From Phycisphaerae bacterium (GTDB lineage: Bacteria > Planctomycetota > Phycisphaerae > JAAYCJ01), in the NCBI GenBank assembly GCA_012729815.1, contig JAAYCJ010000073.1, positions 1-48,377 on the forward strand: a DNA stretch of 48,377 bases, written 5' to 3'. Under the pieces are notes generated by a model, which did no database searches, was not told where the DNA came from, and saw only the letters and a program-made list of their open reading frames with translations. A program made the position numbers and the translations under genes. Position 1 is the stretch's first letter; every line of letters begins with the position of its first letter. Positions 17,736-26,468 of the stretch are shown here, piece by piece.

Positions 17736-19493
17736 TCACTCGGCTTCGCCAGCGGCCTCCGGCGGATTCTCCCACGGCAGCGCGTTCTTGCCGCCGGTGA
17801 AGAAGAACTCCACCGGGTCGCTGAGCGGAGCGGGAGTCTCCAGATACTCCTGCTGCGGGTTGGCCTGCGGCGACCAGCCGCCGCCCAACGCCTTGTAGAG
17901 AGACACCAGGTTGATCGCCACCTGGCCCGTGCTCCGGGCCAGCGTGTTCTCCAGGTTCACCAGCGATCGCTGGCTGTCCAGGACGTTCTGGAAGTCGGTC
18001 AGGCCGTTGCGATAGAGTGTCTCGGCGAGTTTCACGGATTCCTCAGCCGCCTCCGTCGCCCGCCGCAGCGCGTCGTGCCGGTCCCGCTCTCGCTGATAGG
18101 CCACCATCGAGCTCTCGACCTCCTGGAGGGCCGCCAGCAGCGTACGCTCGTAGAGAACGTACGATTGGTACGTCACCGCCTCCTGGGCGGCGATCCGATT
18201 GAGGTTCCGCAGGCCGTCGAAGATGTTCCACCGAAACGACGGCCCGAACCCGTAGGTGACGCTGCGGGCGTCGAGCGTGTGGGCGAAGTCGGTCGATTCA
18301 TATCCGAGAGTTCCCGAGAGCGTGAACTTCGGATACAGTTCCGCTGTGGCGACGCCAATTCCGGCGACCTGAGCCGCGAGACCGCGTTCCGCAGCCCGCA
18401 GGTCGGGACGTCGCCGCAGGATGTCAGCCGGAACACCCGCCAGCACCTCCGCCGGCGGCTGCGGGATGGGACTCTCGGCGGCGAACTCCTCCCAGAGGGC
18501 CGACGGTTCCTGGCCGATCAGCACGCTGAGGCGATAGATGCTGATGGCCAGGGCGCTCTGAAGTTGCGGGAGCTGCGACTGCGTCGTGGCCAGGTTGGTA
18601 CGGGCCTGTTGGACGTCAAGCTGCGTCGCCAGTTCCAGATCCAGCATCGTTTGGGTCAGTGCGAGCGTCTGTTCCTGAAGGTCGATGTTCCGCGCGGTGG
18701 CCTCGACCTGGCGTTGCAGCGTTCGAACCTCCACATAGGTGGTTGCGACCTCAGCCAGCAGCGTCACCAGGGTGTCGCGATAGTCCTCGACGGAAGCCTC
18801 GAGCGCCGCGTCGGCGGACTGGACGTTCCGCCGAATGCCGCCGAACACGTCGATCTCCCACGAGGCGTCAAAACCGGCCGCGTGAAGGTTGACTTCGTCG
18901 GTTTCCGGCAGCTTCGACGGGCTGGGGATCAGCCCGATCAGGCCGCTGGCGACCGGACCGGTGATGCCCGTGGCGCCCGGCGCGATCGCGCCAAAGCCGG
19001 TTCCGAGGGCGCTGCCGGCAATGCCGCGTCCCACCGTCTCAGCGAAGACCTCGCCCTTTCCAGGCGCTGAAGGAAAAGCCGTGGGCCCGTTGGCGCTGCT
19101 CTTGGACCGCTGGGAAGTCCCCTGCCCGCCCAGAACCGGCAGCAGTTCGCCCGCCGCCACGCCCCGTAAGGCCCGCGCTTCGCGAATTCGCAGCACAGCG
19201 AGTCGCAGATCGAGATTGCCTGTCGCAGCCCGCTCGATCAGCTCCGTGAGCTTCGGATCCTCAAAGACCTCCCACCACCGCTGAACGTTCGCGTCACCCT
19301 CCGCCAACCCCTCCGCCGCCGGCGGATGCCACCGATCGGGAAGTTGCAACTCCGGTGCGCGGTAATCCGGTCCGACCGCACAGCCGGCGACGGCAAGAAA
19401 CAGAACCGACATCGCCGCCCACGGCCGCAACCTGACGAGGCTGACACGCAACGCGTTTGAGGCGGCGGGAAGTTGGATTCGGGGGTCACTCAT
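17736..19493 (-). CDS. Outer-membrane efflux lipoprotein (OprM/NodT family)
   Basis: A 585-residue outer-membrane factor. A long basic n-region leads to a lipobox, AVAGC (Cys38), followed by the family hallmark CAVGPDYRAPEL. Two OEP repeats with long coiled helices follow, including LDLRLAVLRIREARALRG, LATQLDVQQARTNLATTQSQLPQL, and the repeat of this in LYRNGLTDFQNVLDSQRSLVNLENTLA. An insertion of about 60 residues rich in Gly, Ala and Pro between the first helices (about 120-185) makes it longer than the roughly 480 residues usual for OprM. It forms the trimeric exit duct for the RND pump. It starts 51 bases after tetR and ends 57 bases before the adaptor. A strong Shine-Dalgarno site is not visible. 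Confidence 0.92.
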   Translation of the reverse strand: MSDPRIQLPAASNALRVSLVRLRPWAAMSVLFLAVAGCAVGPDYRAPELQLPDRWHPPAAEGLAEGDANVQRWWEVFEDPKLTELIERAATGNLDLRLAVLRIREARALRGVAAGELLPVLGGQGTSQRSKSSANGPTAFPSAPGKGEVFAETVGRGIAGSALGTGFGAIAPGATGITGPVASGLIGLIPSPSKLPETDEVNLHAAGFDASWEIDVFGGIRRNVQSADAALEASVEDYRDTLVTLLAEVATTYVEVRTLQRQVEATARNIDLQEQTLALTQTMLDLELATQLDVQQARTNLATTQSQLPQLQSALAISIYRLSVLIGQEPSALWEEFAAESPIPQPPAEVLAGVPADILRRRPDLRAAERGLAAQVAGIGVATAELYPKFTLSGTLGYESTDFAHTLDARSVTYGFGPSFRWNIFDGLRNLNRIAAQEAVTYQSYVLYERTLLAALQEVESSMVAYQRERDRHDALRRATEAAEESVKLAETLYRNGLTDFQNVLDSQRSLVNLENTLARSTGQVAINLVSLYKALGGGWSPQANPQQEYLETPAPLSDPVEFFFTGGKNALPWENPPEAAGEAE

Positions 19494-19544
19494 TGTCTTT
19501 CAGTACTCGCTGCTCCGTAAGGTGTGATGTCCTGCCGCCCTGGT

Positions 19545-20198
19545 TCAGACGACCTCCGCCGGCAGTCCCAGGGCGCGGATCGCGTCATCGGTAAGCCGCC
19601 GTTCCAGTCTGGCCAGGTAGTCCTGCGGAAAAGTCTGGGTTCCTAACCGGTCGAGAAGTATTTCACAATGATCGGCGTGAAACACCACGGGACCGAACAG
19701 CATGTGCGTCCAGAGGCTGACCTCGTGCATCGTCCACTCGGGCCTTATCCGCAATATAAATCGCGTGATCGCCTCGAAGTGAGGGTCCAGCACCTGCTCG
19801 CGAAGAAAGCTGCGGAGCGGGCCGGCGTGTTGCGCCACCTGATACAGCACACGAGAGCGCCAGCGCGGCCGCTCCGGCGAAAAGATCGCCTGCATCACGT
19901 GCCGAACGATCGTCTGGACCGCCTGAGCCCGCGATGGGGCGTCGTCCAGATGGCGCTCGCACTCCTCGATCACCGCCGGCAGCGAGGCGGCCGCGTTCGT
20001 CTGAAAAGCGAACCGTAGCATCTCTTTGAGCAGACCTTCCTTGCCGCCGAAGTGGTAGTGGATTGTGCCGATGTTCGCTCCGGCCCGCTGGGCGATCGCC
20101 CGTGTGGAGACCTCACCCACACCGCGCTCGGCGATCAACTCACCGGCCGCGTGGATGAGGGCTTGGCGGGTCTCATCGCTTGTCGAATAGGTGCCCAT
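19545..20198 (-). CDS. TetR-family repressor (CecR-like)
   Basis: A 217-residue regulator. The N-terminal helix-turn-helix (about 8-55) includes RQALIHAAGELIAERGVGEVSTRAIA and the recognition part GANIGTIHYHFGGKEGLL. The C-terminal half has the pattern of the CecR/DUF1956 group (ARAQAVQTIVRHVM, LMFGPVVFHADHCEILLDRL), which binds small ligands and releases DNA. It is the first gene of the efflux operon, so it most likely represses itself and the three pump genes and is released by a pump substrate. A perfect palindrome inside its own promoter supports autoregulation. Ligand unknown. Confidence 0.93.
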   Translation of the reverse strand: MGTYSTSDETRQALIHAAGELIAERGVGEVSTRAIAQRAGANIGTIHYHFGGKEGLLKEMLRFAFQTNAAASLPAVIEECERHLDDAPSRAQAVQTIVRHVMQAIFSPERPRWRSRVLYQVAQHAGPLRSFLREQVLDPHFEAITRFILRIRPEWTMHEVSLWTHMLFGPVVFHADHCEILLDRLGTQTFPQDYLARLERRLTDDAIRALGLPAEVV

Positions 20199-20239
20199 CG
20201 GATTCCGGAGCTTTCCTCTCTATCAACCAGAGTCCGCGA

Positions 20240-20268
20240 ATTATAATCAGTCGACCAAAATTGGTCAA
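20240..20268 (-). promoter_or_regulatory. Promoter of the tetR-efflux operon
   Basis: On the minus strand TTGACC (20268-20263), a 17-base spacer, and TATAAT (20245-20240). This is close to the sigma-70 consensus and lies 42 bases upstream of the tetR start codon. Confidence 0.75.
20253..20266. promoter_or_regulatory. Palindromic operator within the tetR promoter
   Basis: GACCAA-AA-TTGGTC is a perfect inverted repeat occupying the -35 end and spacer of the tetR promoter. A TetR dimer bound here would block RNA polymerase. Known TetR operators are palindromes of this size; binding here is inferred. Confidence 0.62.
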
Positions 20269-20386
20269 GTGTACAAATCTCAAACTTCCCGATTTTTTGA
20301 GGAGGGTGTGGGCAGGGGGATTGGGGCAAAGAGATCTCCCTATGTCTGACGATCAGAAGGATGTGTATGCGTTCCTTCAAATCGTT

Positions 20387-20408
20387 ATGACATAAGGAGA
20401 TATGTCAT
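20387..20408 (+). promoter_or_regulatory. Hairpin enclosing the transposase ribosome-binding site
   Basis: ATGACATA and TATGTCAT form an 8-bp perfect stem whose 6-base loop, AGGAGA, is the Shine-Dalgarno sequence of the downstream transposase remnant. Its ATG (20407) begins inside the stem. Such a structure would restrain translation of the transposase. A second TATGACAT occurs at 20953-20960 at the far end of the remnant, so it may instead mark element ends. Confidence 0.45.
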
Positions 20409-20957
20409 GGTCAAGCAGGAGGCTTTGATGGAGTCGTTATCGGCGAATCTGCATGGGTTTCTCGACGAAATCAACGGGAGCCTGTCGGTTCCGGAGAAGA
20501 AGTTTCTCCGGGACGGGTTCGTGGGGCTGGTTCGGGCCGGTCATCCGATCGTCTGTCCGATGGCCAGGGAGGTTCCGAACCAACGGTGCCGGTACGCCAG
20601 TCGGGTCAAGCGGCTGGACCTTCACTTGACCGCCGCGACCGATTTCGACGAGCGGGTCGCCAAGACGCTTCCGAACGTCTGGCGGCCGCTGATGACCGAC
20701 GATACGCCGTTGATCCTGGACCTCTCGGACCTGGCCAAGCCGCTGGCGACGAAGATGGATCATCTGGCCACGGTGCGGGACGGCAGCACCGGGGCGTTGG
20801 TCAACGGGTATGGGAGAAACATCTGCGGTTGGCCGAACGGCTGATCGACTACGCCCAGGTCCTTCCCGACCGGGTCGATTTCATGTTGTACCGCCTGCTC
20901 ACCGGCCTGACGCACATCCTCAACGCCTGTTTCCACTTGCGGAGGGACTTACTATGA
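20407..20957 (+). pseudogene. DDE transposase remnant, internally deleted and frameshifted
   Basis: The first frame (20407-20844) encodes an apparently intact transposase N-terminus ending in LDLSDLAKPLATKMDHLATVRDGSTGALVNGYG, which contains the first catalytic Asp region of IS4-like DDE enzymes (PLILDLSDLAKP). After VNGY the sequence changes phase. The reading frame ending at 20957 continues WEKHLRLAERLIDYAQVLP and ends LTGLTHILNACFHLRRDLL, which looks like the C-terminus of the same kind of protein. The middle, with the remaining catalytic residues, is missing, so the copy cannot move by itself. Assignment of the two pieces to one parent is inference. The element lies between the efflux operon and a glycosidase-like gene, a plausible insertion site. 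Confidence 0.65.
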
Positions 20958-21276
20958 CATCACTTACGAAAAAACCGGGAAGTTTGAGTACAGATCTATC
21001 CAGAGCCTCTCGCGGTAGAAATCACCCCCAATACCACCCTGATTAGAAATCATTATAACATAATTACTTATATCCACAGTCTGGAGCAATGACGGCGGCT
21101 GGGCCGGGCAGGACCAAAAAACAAGCGGCCAAGCCCGACTGCCGAAACTTGCGCTTGCGGCACTGACAGGTTTCGGATAGTAATACCCGTCGCGGCGACG
21201 GCAACAAGCGGCTTCGCCCCCGATATGATCAAAACTACTATGTTAAAATAGATAGTTATAAATGCGGAGGCTGACA
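20958..21276. other. Intergenic region before the GH43-like gene
   Basis: No credible gene. It contains an imperfect 10-bp stem-loop (CCGAAACTTG at 21142-21151 with CAGGTTTCGG at 21167-21176), and just before the gene an AT-rich stretch with TAAAAT at 21244-21249 that could be a -10 element without a clear -35. The first 100 bases are AT-rich relative to surroundings and may belong to the transposon remnant. Confidence 0.5.
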
Positions 21277-22197
21277 GTGAGGCAAGAAGAGACAGGCAAG
21301 TGCAGACAGCCATGGTCGAACCGGCTGAGGCGAACGGCCTCTTTCGGGCCGGTCTCGCACGAGGTGACGCCCGTCGTCTTCAACGACCGTCTCTACCGGG
21401 TGGAAAACCACCCGCGGTTTCTCGACTTCCCGACGGACGATCCGACCTATCGCTTTCACGAGGATGAGATTCGAATCCGCGACGTGGAGACGGATGCCAT
21501 CGTCAGCGTGCCGCTGCGCAACCACTACTTCGGCGAGGGCTTCCTCCACCAGGGACGGCTGTACGTCTACGCCGGCGACTACGGAACGGATCTGCCGTGG
21601 CGTCAACACAAGAAGATCAACATGGTCTGCTCCGATGACCTCGTGCATTGGTCCGACCCGCTGACCGTGCTCGAGTCGGAGCGGGATGAGCTGCTCTTTA
21701 ACGTCGCGATCTGCCGGGCCCCGGATCGCTTCGTCATGCTCTACGAAACCGATGATTCCCGCTGGCCGCCGTTCACCTTCAAGTATTGTGAATCCGAAGA
21801 CCTGATCCACTGGCGGCGGATTCCCAATGCGTTCTACGGGACGGATAAGTACGTGGGCGGTCCGGCCCTGTACTACGCCGACGGCTGGTATTACACGCTC
21901 TACCTCCAAGCCCGTTCCAACGGGCACTACGAGAACTGCATCACCCGATCGCGCGACCTCGTTCGCTGGGAGGACGCGCCGGAAGGACGCGCGGTACTGC
22001 CCGTCGACCCGACGCATGCTCCGGATCCGGGACACCCGGAAGTCCGCGAACTCAGCGCATCCGACGCGGAGCTGTGCTTCTGGCGAGGCAAGACCATCCT
22101 GTACTTCCACAGCGGCAATCAGCAGGGCGTCGCGGGACTCGAGATGGCGGAATTCGACGGACCGCCGAACGAACTGCTGGCGCACTACTTCGAGTGA
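21277..22197 (+). CDS. GH43-like five-bladed beta-propeller protein
   Basis: About 306 residues with the repeated blade motif S-x-D-L-x-x-W seen three times (CSDDLVHWSDP, ESEDLIHWRRI, RSRDLVRWEDA), as in glycosidases of families 43, 32 and 62 and related phosphorylases. No signal peptide is visible, so cytoplasmic action on oligosaccharides is likely. The general catalytic acid and base cannot be assigned with certainty by eye; the family name is structural, not a proven activity. I choose GTG 21277, with GGAGG 7 bases upstream, over the upstream ATG 21262, which has no ribosome site. Its TGA is directly followed by the stop of the convergent CotH gene. Confidence 0.7.
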   Translation: MRQEETGKCRQPWSNRLRRTASFGPVSHEVTPVVFNDRLYRVENHPRFLDFPTDDPTYRFHEDEIRIRDVETDAIVSVPLRNHYFGEGFLHQGRLYVYAGDYGTDLPWRQHKKINMVCSDDLVHWSDPLTVLESERDELLFNVAICRAPDRFVMLYETDDSRWPPFTFKYCESEDLIHWRRIPNAFYGTDKYVGGPALYYADGWYYTLYLQARSNGHYENCITRSRDLVRWEDAPEGRAVLPVDPTHAPDPGHPEVRELSASDAELCFWRGKTILYFHSGNQQGVAGLEMAEFDGPPNELLAHYFE

Positions 22198-25100
22198 TCA
22201 GGCCGCACGCCCCGCCGGTCCCGAACGACGAGTGATTCGTCGGCGACCAATGGCGATGATCAGCCCGATCGCGGGGATCGTCATTGCCGCTGCGGCTTGT
22301 ATCGGATGAACCACCGTCAGCACCACCGGGGTCAGGGCCGCCCGCACCGCGGTCCGCCACTGCGGATCGACGGCGATGACCGTCGCCACAGGCGGCGAGA
22401 GGCGATAGTAGGTTCGCACGAACCATCGACCGGGAGCGTTAGTCACCAAGTGCTTGTCGCGGAAGTCGCGCAGCGTCGCCACGTGGGGCTCCAGTTCGCT
22501 GCCATAGGCGGCGGTGGCGATGAAGCATCCGCCGGAGATCGGCGGCGTGATCGACTCCTCGCCGAACACGGCCTTGACGCTCTTGTCGCCGTCCATGGTG
22601 ATCTGCGCCGCGCAGTCCGTGCCGGCGCAGTCGCCCTCCCACCGCAGGAATATCCATCCGTCAGCGGGCGTCGCCGTCAGGGCCACGACCGTCCCTTTGG
22701 AGTACGTGCCGCTGCTCTTATCGACCTGGCCCTGGCCCTCGATCGTTACGGTCAGCGTGCACAGGCTGGAGGCCTCCATGAAAACCGCCCGAACCGTCTT
22801 GTCGCCGTCCATGGTGATCGCCGCCGGGTTGGTCGATCCCGAAAGATCGCCCTCCCAGTGGTCGAAAACCCATCCCTCCGACGCGACGGCCCGCACCTGC
22901 ACCTCGGTCCCGGCGTCGTAGCTCCGGGATGACGGCGTGACCGAGCCGAGACCCGTGACGCCGACGCTGAGGGTGTAACGCGGCGTCTCCTCCTCGACGA
23001 AAACGGCGGTGATCGTCTTGTTGGCGTTCATGGTCACCGTGGATGGGTTGGCGTCGCTGCTCAGGTCGCCGACCCATCGGCTGAACCGCCAGCCGGCGTC
23101 GGCGGTGGCCGTCAACTCCACCTGCGCGCCCGCCGCGTAGACTCCGCCCGCCGGATCGACCGAACCGTCGCCGTGGGTGCGTACCGTCAGGACGTACTGC
23201 GCGATTGAAACCGGCACAAAGACCGCCTTGACGGTATAGTCGCCGCTCATGGCGATCGTCAGCGGATTGGCCGATCCAGAAAAATCCCCCTCCCAGTGGT
23301 CAAACTGCCAGCCGGAATCCGCAGTGGCGGTCAGCTCGACCTGCGCGCCGACGTCAAAGGTCCCGCCGTTCGGATCGACTGAACCTTCCCCCTCGATCTG
23401 GACCGTCAACCGGTATCCGCTGGGCGGCTCGGGAGCGGTCACAAACACCGCGATCACGCTCTTGTCGTCATCCATCACGATCGTGGCGGGATTGTCCGAG
23501 CCCGATAGGTCGCCGCCCCAGTGGTCGAAGACCCAGCCGTCGGCCGGTTCGGCGTTCAGCTCGACCTCCACGTTCGCATCGTACGTTCCGCCGTTCGGAT
23601 CGACCGAACCCTGACCCTGAACCTGCACGCTGAGGGTGTACTCAGCCTCCTCAAAGACCGCCTGCACGCTCCTGTCGCCCGTCACGTTGAGGCTGACGGG
23701 CGATGAGGCGCCGCTCACGTCGCCCTGCCACTCCACGAACCGGTAGCCGATCCCCGGCACGGCGGTCAGCGTGATGGGAATCCCGCGAAAGTACGTCCCG
23801 CTCCAGGTTCCCTCCGGATTGAGCATCCGGTTGACCTTGACCAGACCGGACCCAGCCGACGTGACGCTGAACGCGACCGTGGCCGTACCCGCCAGACCGA
23901 ATTTGTTGACCACGTGACCGCGCACGTAGTCCGGCCGCACCGAGGCGAAATTGCGCAGGATGTTCACCTTGCTCTGCCAGAAGCCGACCGAGGGAATCCC
24001 CTGCGACCAACTCCCGCTCCACGGATTGGTCACGCCGCCCCACCGCCCGACGTGATCGCCCATCTCGCCGCTGATCAGGTCCGCGCGTTCGTCGATCATA
24101 TCGGTCACGCGGTCCGGGTCGAACGTCACGTTCAGCAGGTCCGCCATCCGCCGGATGAACTCGTTGCGAAATTCACCGTTCTCAAGGAGGGTGGCGAACA
24201 GCTCGATCGACCACTCCGGATTCGACCAGTGAGGCACGTTTCGCGTCGAACAGTGGTCCAGCGTGTCGTGGGCCGGATCGTTGGCGGAAACCGAGTTCGA
24301 AGCGGGAAAGGCGAAGCCGAAGTCGGTGTCGAACAGCAGCCAGCGCCACTTGCCGTCCGTGGTGCGGGGCCGCCAGTACTTGATGTTGTTGCCCGGCCAA
24401 TCCGTATTCGCGCAATAGATCTGCGACGCCTGGTAGTCGATGAAGTTCTCCACGTCCATGAGGGTCTTGACGTAGGTATAGCTCTGCGGCTGCGTCATGT
24501 CGTGGGTCCGGATGTAGGTCAACAGGGACTCGTAGTGGCTGGCGTCGCCTTCGATGACATCGAGATCCTCCTCCAGCATATCGACGTTGTCCGGATCAAC
24601 GTCGTGGTGGTCGGCCAGATAGTGCTCGTTCATCTTCTCGCGGATGTTGTGAATACCCCAGTACACGCCGTTGACGTACACCGCCGCCGGACGAAACGCC
24701 TGGGCATCCACGTCCAGATCGGCGACCAGTCCGACCATGACGCCGTCGCGGATCAGGGTCGAGACCCAGTCGTCGCCGGAGTTCCGGAGCATCAACGCCT
24801 CGAACTCGTCGTGGTCCAGTTCCGGGAAGATCTGATAGTTGAACTCGCCGCGCCCGTAGTCCGATCGGGCAAACAGGGCCAGGCTCTTCTGCGGGCCAAG
24901 CCGCGTGGTCCCGCCGGCGATCTTCATGCCCGCGTCCTGGGCAAGCCCGACCGTCCCGTCCGGTTCGATCAGTTCGACGTGAACCGGCCGCTCCCAGTCC
25001 TGCCAGACGTTGCCGTCCTTGTACAACTGCGGATCGCCGGGATCGGGTCCCATGACGTAGATCCCGGTCTGGTCGTCCCAGAGGTGGTTGGGACTGGTCG

Positions 25101-25962
25101 AGAGCGAGACCACCGGCAGCGTCGAGGCGTCGGCGATCAGGAAGGTGTGCGTGACGGGCCGGCTGGGCAGGAAACCGTCCTGGAACGTCCGCGCCCGGAC
25201 GGTCGTGGTGGAGGCGACGTTGATCGGACCGCTGTAGGCGTACGTCCGGTAGTAGCGGGTGGAGGTCGCGCTGGTGTCTTCGTCGCGATAGGTGTAGGCG
25301 GTCTGCGAGGCCCCGTCGGTCGGCTCGCTGCCGTCGAGCGTGTAGAATACCCTCGCGCCGCTGTCGGCGGTCAGTTGCAGCGAGACCGCGCCCGAATAGA
25401 ACCCGCGGGTGTGCGAGAACTCCGGCGGATTGGCGAAACGAACGATGCCCGAATCATCGTTGGCGGAATTGGGCGAGGGCGTATCGTAGAAGAACCACTC
25501 GTCGCCCCCGTCGGGATACCGGCCGTAGGAGACGTCGACGGTCTGGGCCCCATAGGTGACGCTGTCGATCTCGGTGACTCCATCCGCAGCGAAAAGGCCG
25601 ATGTCCTCGCCGTCTCCGCTAAGCTGCATATCGAGGTGCAGGATCCCGTCCTCGCTGTCATCGTCAAACCAGAAGATCAGGTATTCACCCGCCTGGATCG
25701 TTGTGCGGGCGGCGTCGGCTGCGGAAATCTGGCACTTGGTCGGCTCGGCCAGATCGTCCGTCAGGTACATGCCCGCCAGGTTGACCGCCTCGGAACCGGC
25801 GTTGTAGATCTCCACCCAGTCATCATAGTCGCCGGTGTCGTCGGCCAGGGTCGAACTGTTGACCGCCATGAACTCGTTGATAAAGAGATCCTGGGCCGCC
25901 ACCGATCCGACCAACAGGACCACCGCCAGCAATCCTCGAAGCAGAGTCCCGATCACACACAT
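22198..25962 (-). CDS. Giant surface CotH-kinase protein with InlB-like repeats and CFI-box C-terminus
   Basis: A 1254-residue exported protein with a signal peptide to about residue 24. A lamin-tail domain follows (about 25-155; LFINEFMAVNS, DYDDWVEIYNAGSEAVNLAG), then a chitobiase-like C-terminal domain (about 165-280; VFYTLDGSEPTDG). The CotH kinase domain (about 285-580) has GVYWGIHNIREKMNEHYLA and the Asp pair in LLFDTDFGF (about 545). One divergent and five regular InlB-like repeats come next, ending near 1135. The end, GGCFIATAAYGSELEP, is a CFI-box, followed by LRDFRDKHL, a hydrophobic helix and an Arg-rich tail, a sorting or anchoring signal. CotH proteins phosphorylate Ser of partner proteins in Bacillus spores; the substrate here is unknown. 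AGGAG lies 6 bases before the ATG. It is a paralogue of the neighbouring CotH gene. Confidence 0.9.
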   Translation of the reverse strand: MCVIGTLLRGLLAVVLLVGSVAAQDLFINEFMAVNSSTLADDTGDYDDWVEIYNAGSEAVNLAGMYLTDDLAEPTKCQISAADAARTTIQAGEYLIFWFDDDSEDGILHLDMQLSGDGEDIGLFAADGVTEIDSVTYGAQTVDVSYGRYPDGGDEWFFYDTPSPNSANDDSGIVRFANPPEFSHTRGFYSGAVSLQLTADSGARVFYTLDGSEPTDGASQTAYTYRDEDTSATSTRYYRTYAYSGPINVASTTTVRARTFQDGFLPSRPVTHTFLIADASTLPVVSLSTSPNHLWDDQTGIYVMGPDPGDPQLYKDGNVWQDWERPVHVELIEPDGTVGLAQDAGMKIAGGTTRLGPQKSLALFARSDYGRGEFNYQIFPELDHDEFEALMLRNSGDDWVSTLIRDGVMVGLVADLDVDAQAFRPAAVYVNGVYWGIHNIREKMNEHYLADHHDVDPDNVDMLEEDLDVIEGDASHYESLLTYIRTHDMTQPQSYTYVKTLMDVENFIDYQASQIYCANTDWPGNNIKYWRPRTTDGKWRWLLFDTDFGFAFPASNSVSANDPAHDTLDHCSTRNVPHWSNPEWSIELFATLLENGEFRNEFIRRMADLLNVTFDPDRVTDMIDERADLISGEMGDHVGRWGGVTNPWSGSWSQGIPSVGFWQSKVNILRNFASVRPDYVRGHVVNKFGLAGTATVAFSVTSAGSGLVKVNRMLNPEGTWSGTYFRGIPITLTAVPGIGYRFVEWQGDVSGASSPVSLNVTGDRSVQAVFEEAEYTLSVQVQGQGSVDPNGGTYDANVEVELNAEPADGWVFDHWGGDLSGSDNPATIVMDDDKSVIAVFVTAPEPPSGYRLTVQIEGEGSVDPNGGTFDVGAQVELTATADSGWQFDHWEGDFSGSANPLTIAMSGDYTVKAVFVPVSIAQYVLTVRTHGDGSVDPAGGVYAAGAQVELTATADAGWRFSRWVGDLSSDANPSTVTMNANKTITAVFVEEETPRYTLSVGVTGLGSVTPSSRSYDAGTEVQVRAVASEGWVFDHWEGDLSGSTNPAAITMDGDKTVRAVFMEASSLCTLTVTIEGQGQVDKSSGTYSKGTVVALTATPADGWIFLRWEGDCAGTDCAAQITMDGDKSVKAVFGEESITPPISGGCFIATAAYGSELEPHVATLRDFRDKHLVTNAPGRWFVRTYYRLSPPVATVIAVDPQWRTAVRAALTPVVLTVVHPIQAAAAMTIPAIGLIIAIGRRRITRRSGPAGRAA
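22560..23643 (-). repeat. Five InlB-like tandem repeats inside the CotH protein
   Basis: Five units of about 72 residues (about 216 bases), each of the form hydrophobic strand-GxGSVDPNGG-Y/F-D-A-G-V-L-A-W-F-DHWxGDLSGSxNP-I-MDGDKSV-AVF. Units end in (K/R)(S/T)V(K/R/I)AVF. They resemble the bacterial repeat domain related to the Listeria internalin B-repeat, a beta-rich spacer or adhesive stalk. The last unit carries an extra Cys pair (CAGTDCAA). Confidence 0.85.
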
Positions 25963-26468
25963 GTTGTACTCCTATTCTAAGCAACATGACTTATACAAGC
26001 CGTCGGCGCCAGCGGTTCGAACCGCCGAAGGCAGACCACCTATGAATGTACCGTATCCAGGGTCAGATGCATTCATCACTCACACCGGTGCGTCTGGCGA
26101 TAGCAGGCGTGCACAGTCTGGCAGCGATGCTACATGGCCGGCCGCAGCCTTTTGAAGTTGTCCTTACTCTTATCCAGTATTACTAATCCGCCGAACTCTT
26201 CGCGATACCCCCGTTCGACCGCGTCCAGCGGCCTTGGCGCCGACTGTCCTGACGTGGGCCCATAAGAATATAACGCCACATGGGGGAGCAAAGTTTCAAA
26301 CCAAGCTCAAGCCAATCTCGTCGCGCCCAAGCCCCTCACCGCCGATGCCACTGAGGCGCGGCTCAAAGCCCACGGACCCCGACAGCCCGGGTTTCTGACC
26401 AAGGCGCTCGGGAGTGTCGCCTTGCGCCATTGATCTTTGAATGCCAACAGGACTGCCAGACAGACTTG
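25963..26468. other. 506-base gap between the two CotH genes
   Basis: No supportable gene on either strand. A perfect 14-base palindrome GCGGTTCGAACCGC lies at 26012-26025, about 50 bases upstream of the downstream CotH start, a candidate operator. A small inverted repeat GGACTG...CAGTCC (26450-26475) covers the stop of the upstream CotH gene. No clear sigma-70 promoter was found; TATAAG at about 25991 on the minus strand lacks a -35 partner. Confidence 0.45.

Noticed and set aside
22560-23643. Array of regularly spaced repeats considered as CRISPR
   Set aside because: Units of about 216 bases are in frame, divergent, and encode InlB-like protein repeats.
23914-25980. 688-codon open frame on the plus strand
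   Set aside because: Antisense shadow of the CotH gene; no ribosome site and no recognisable domain.
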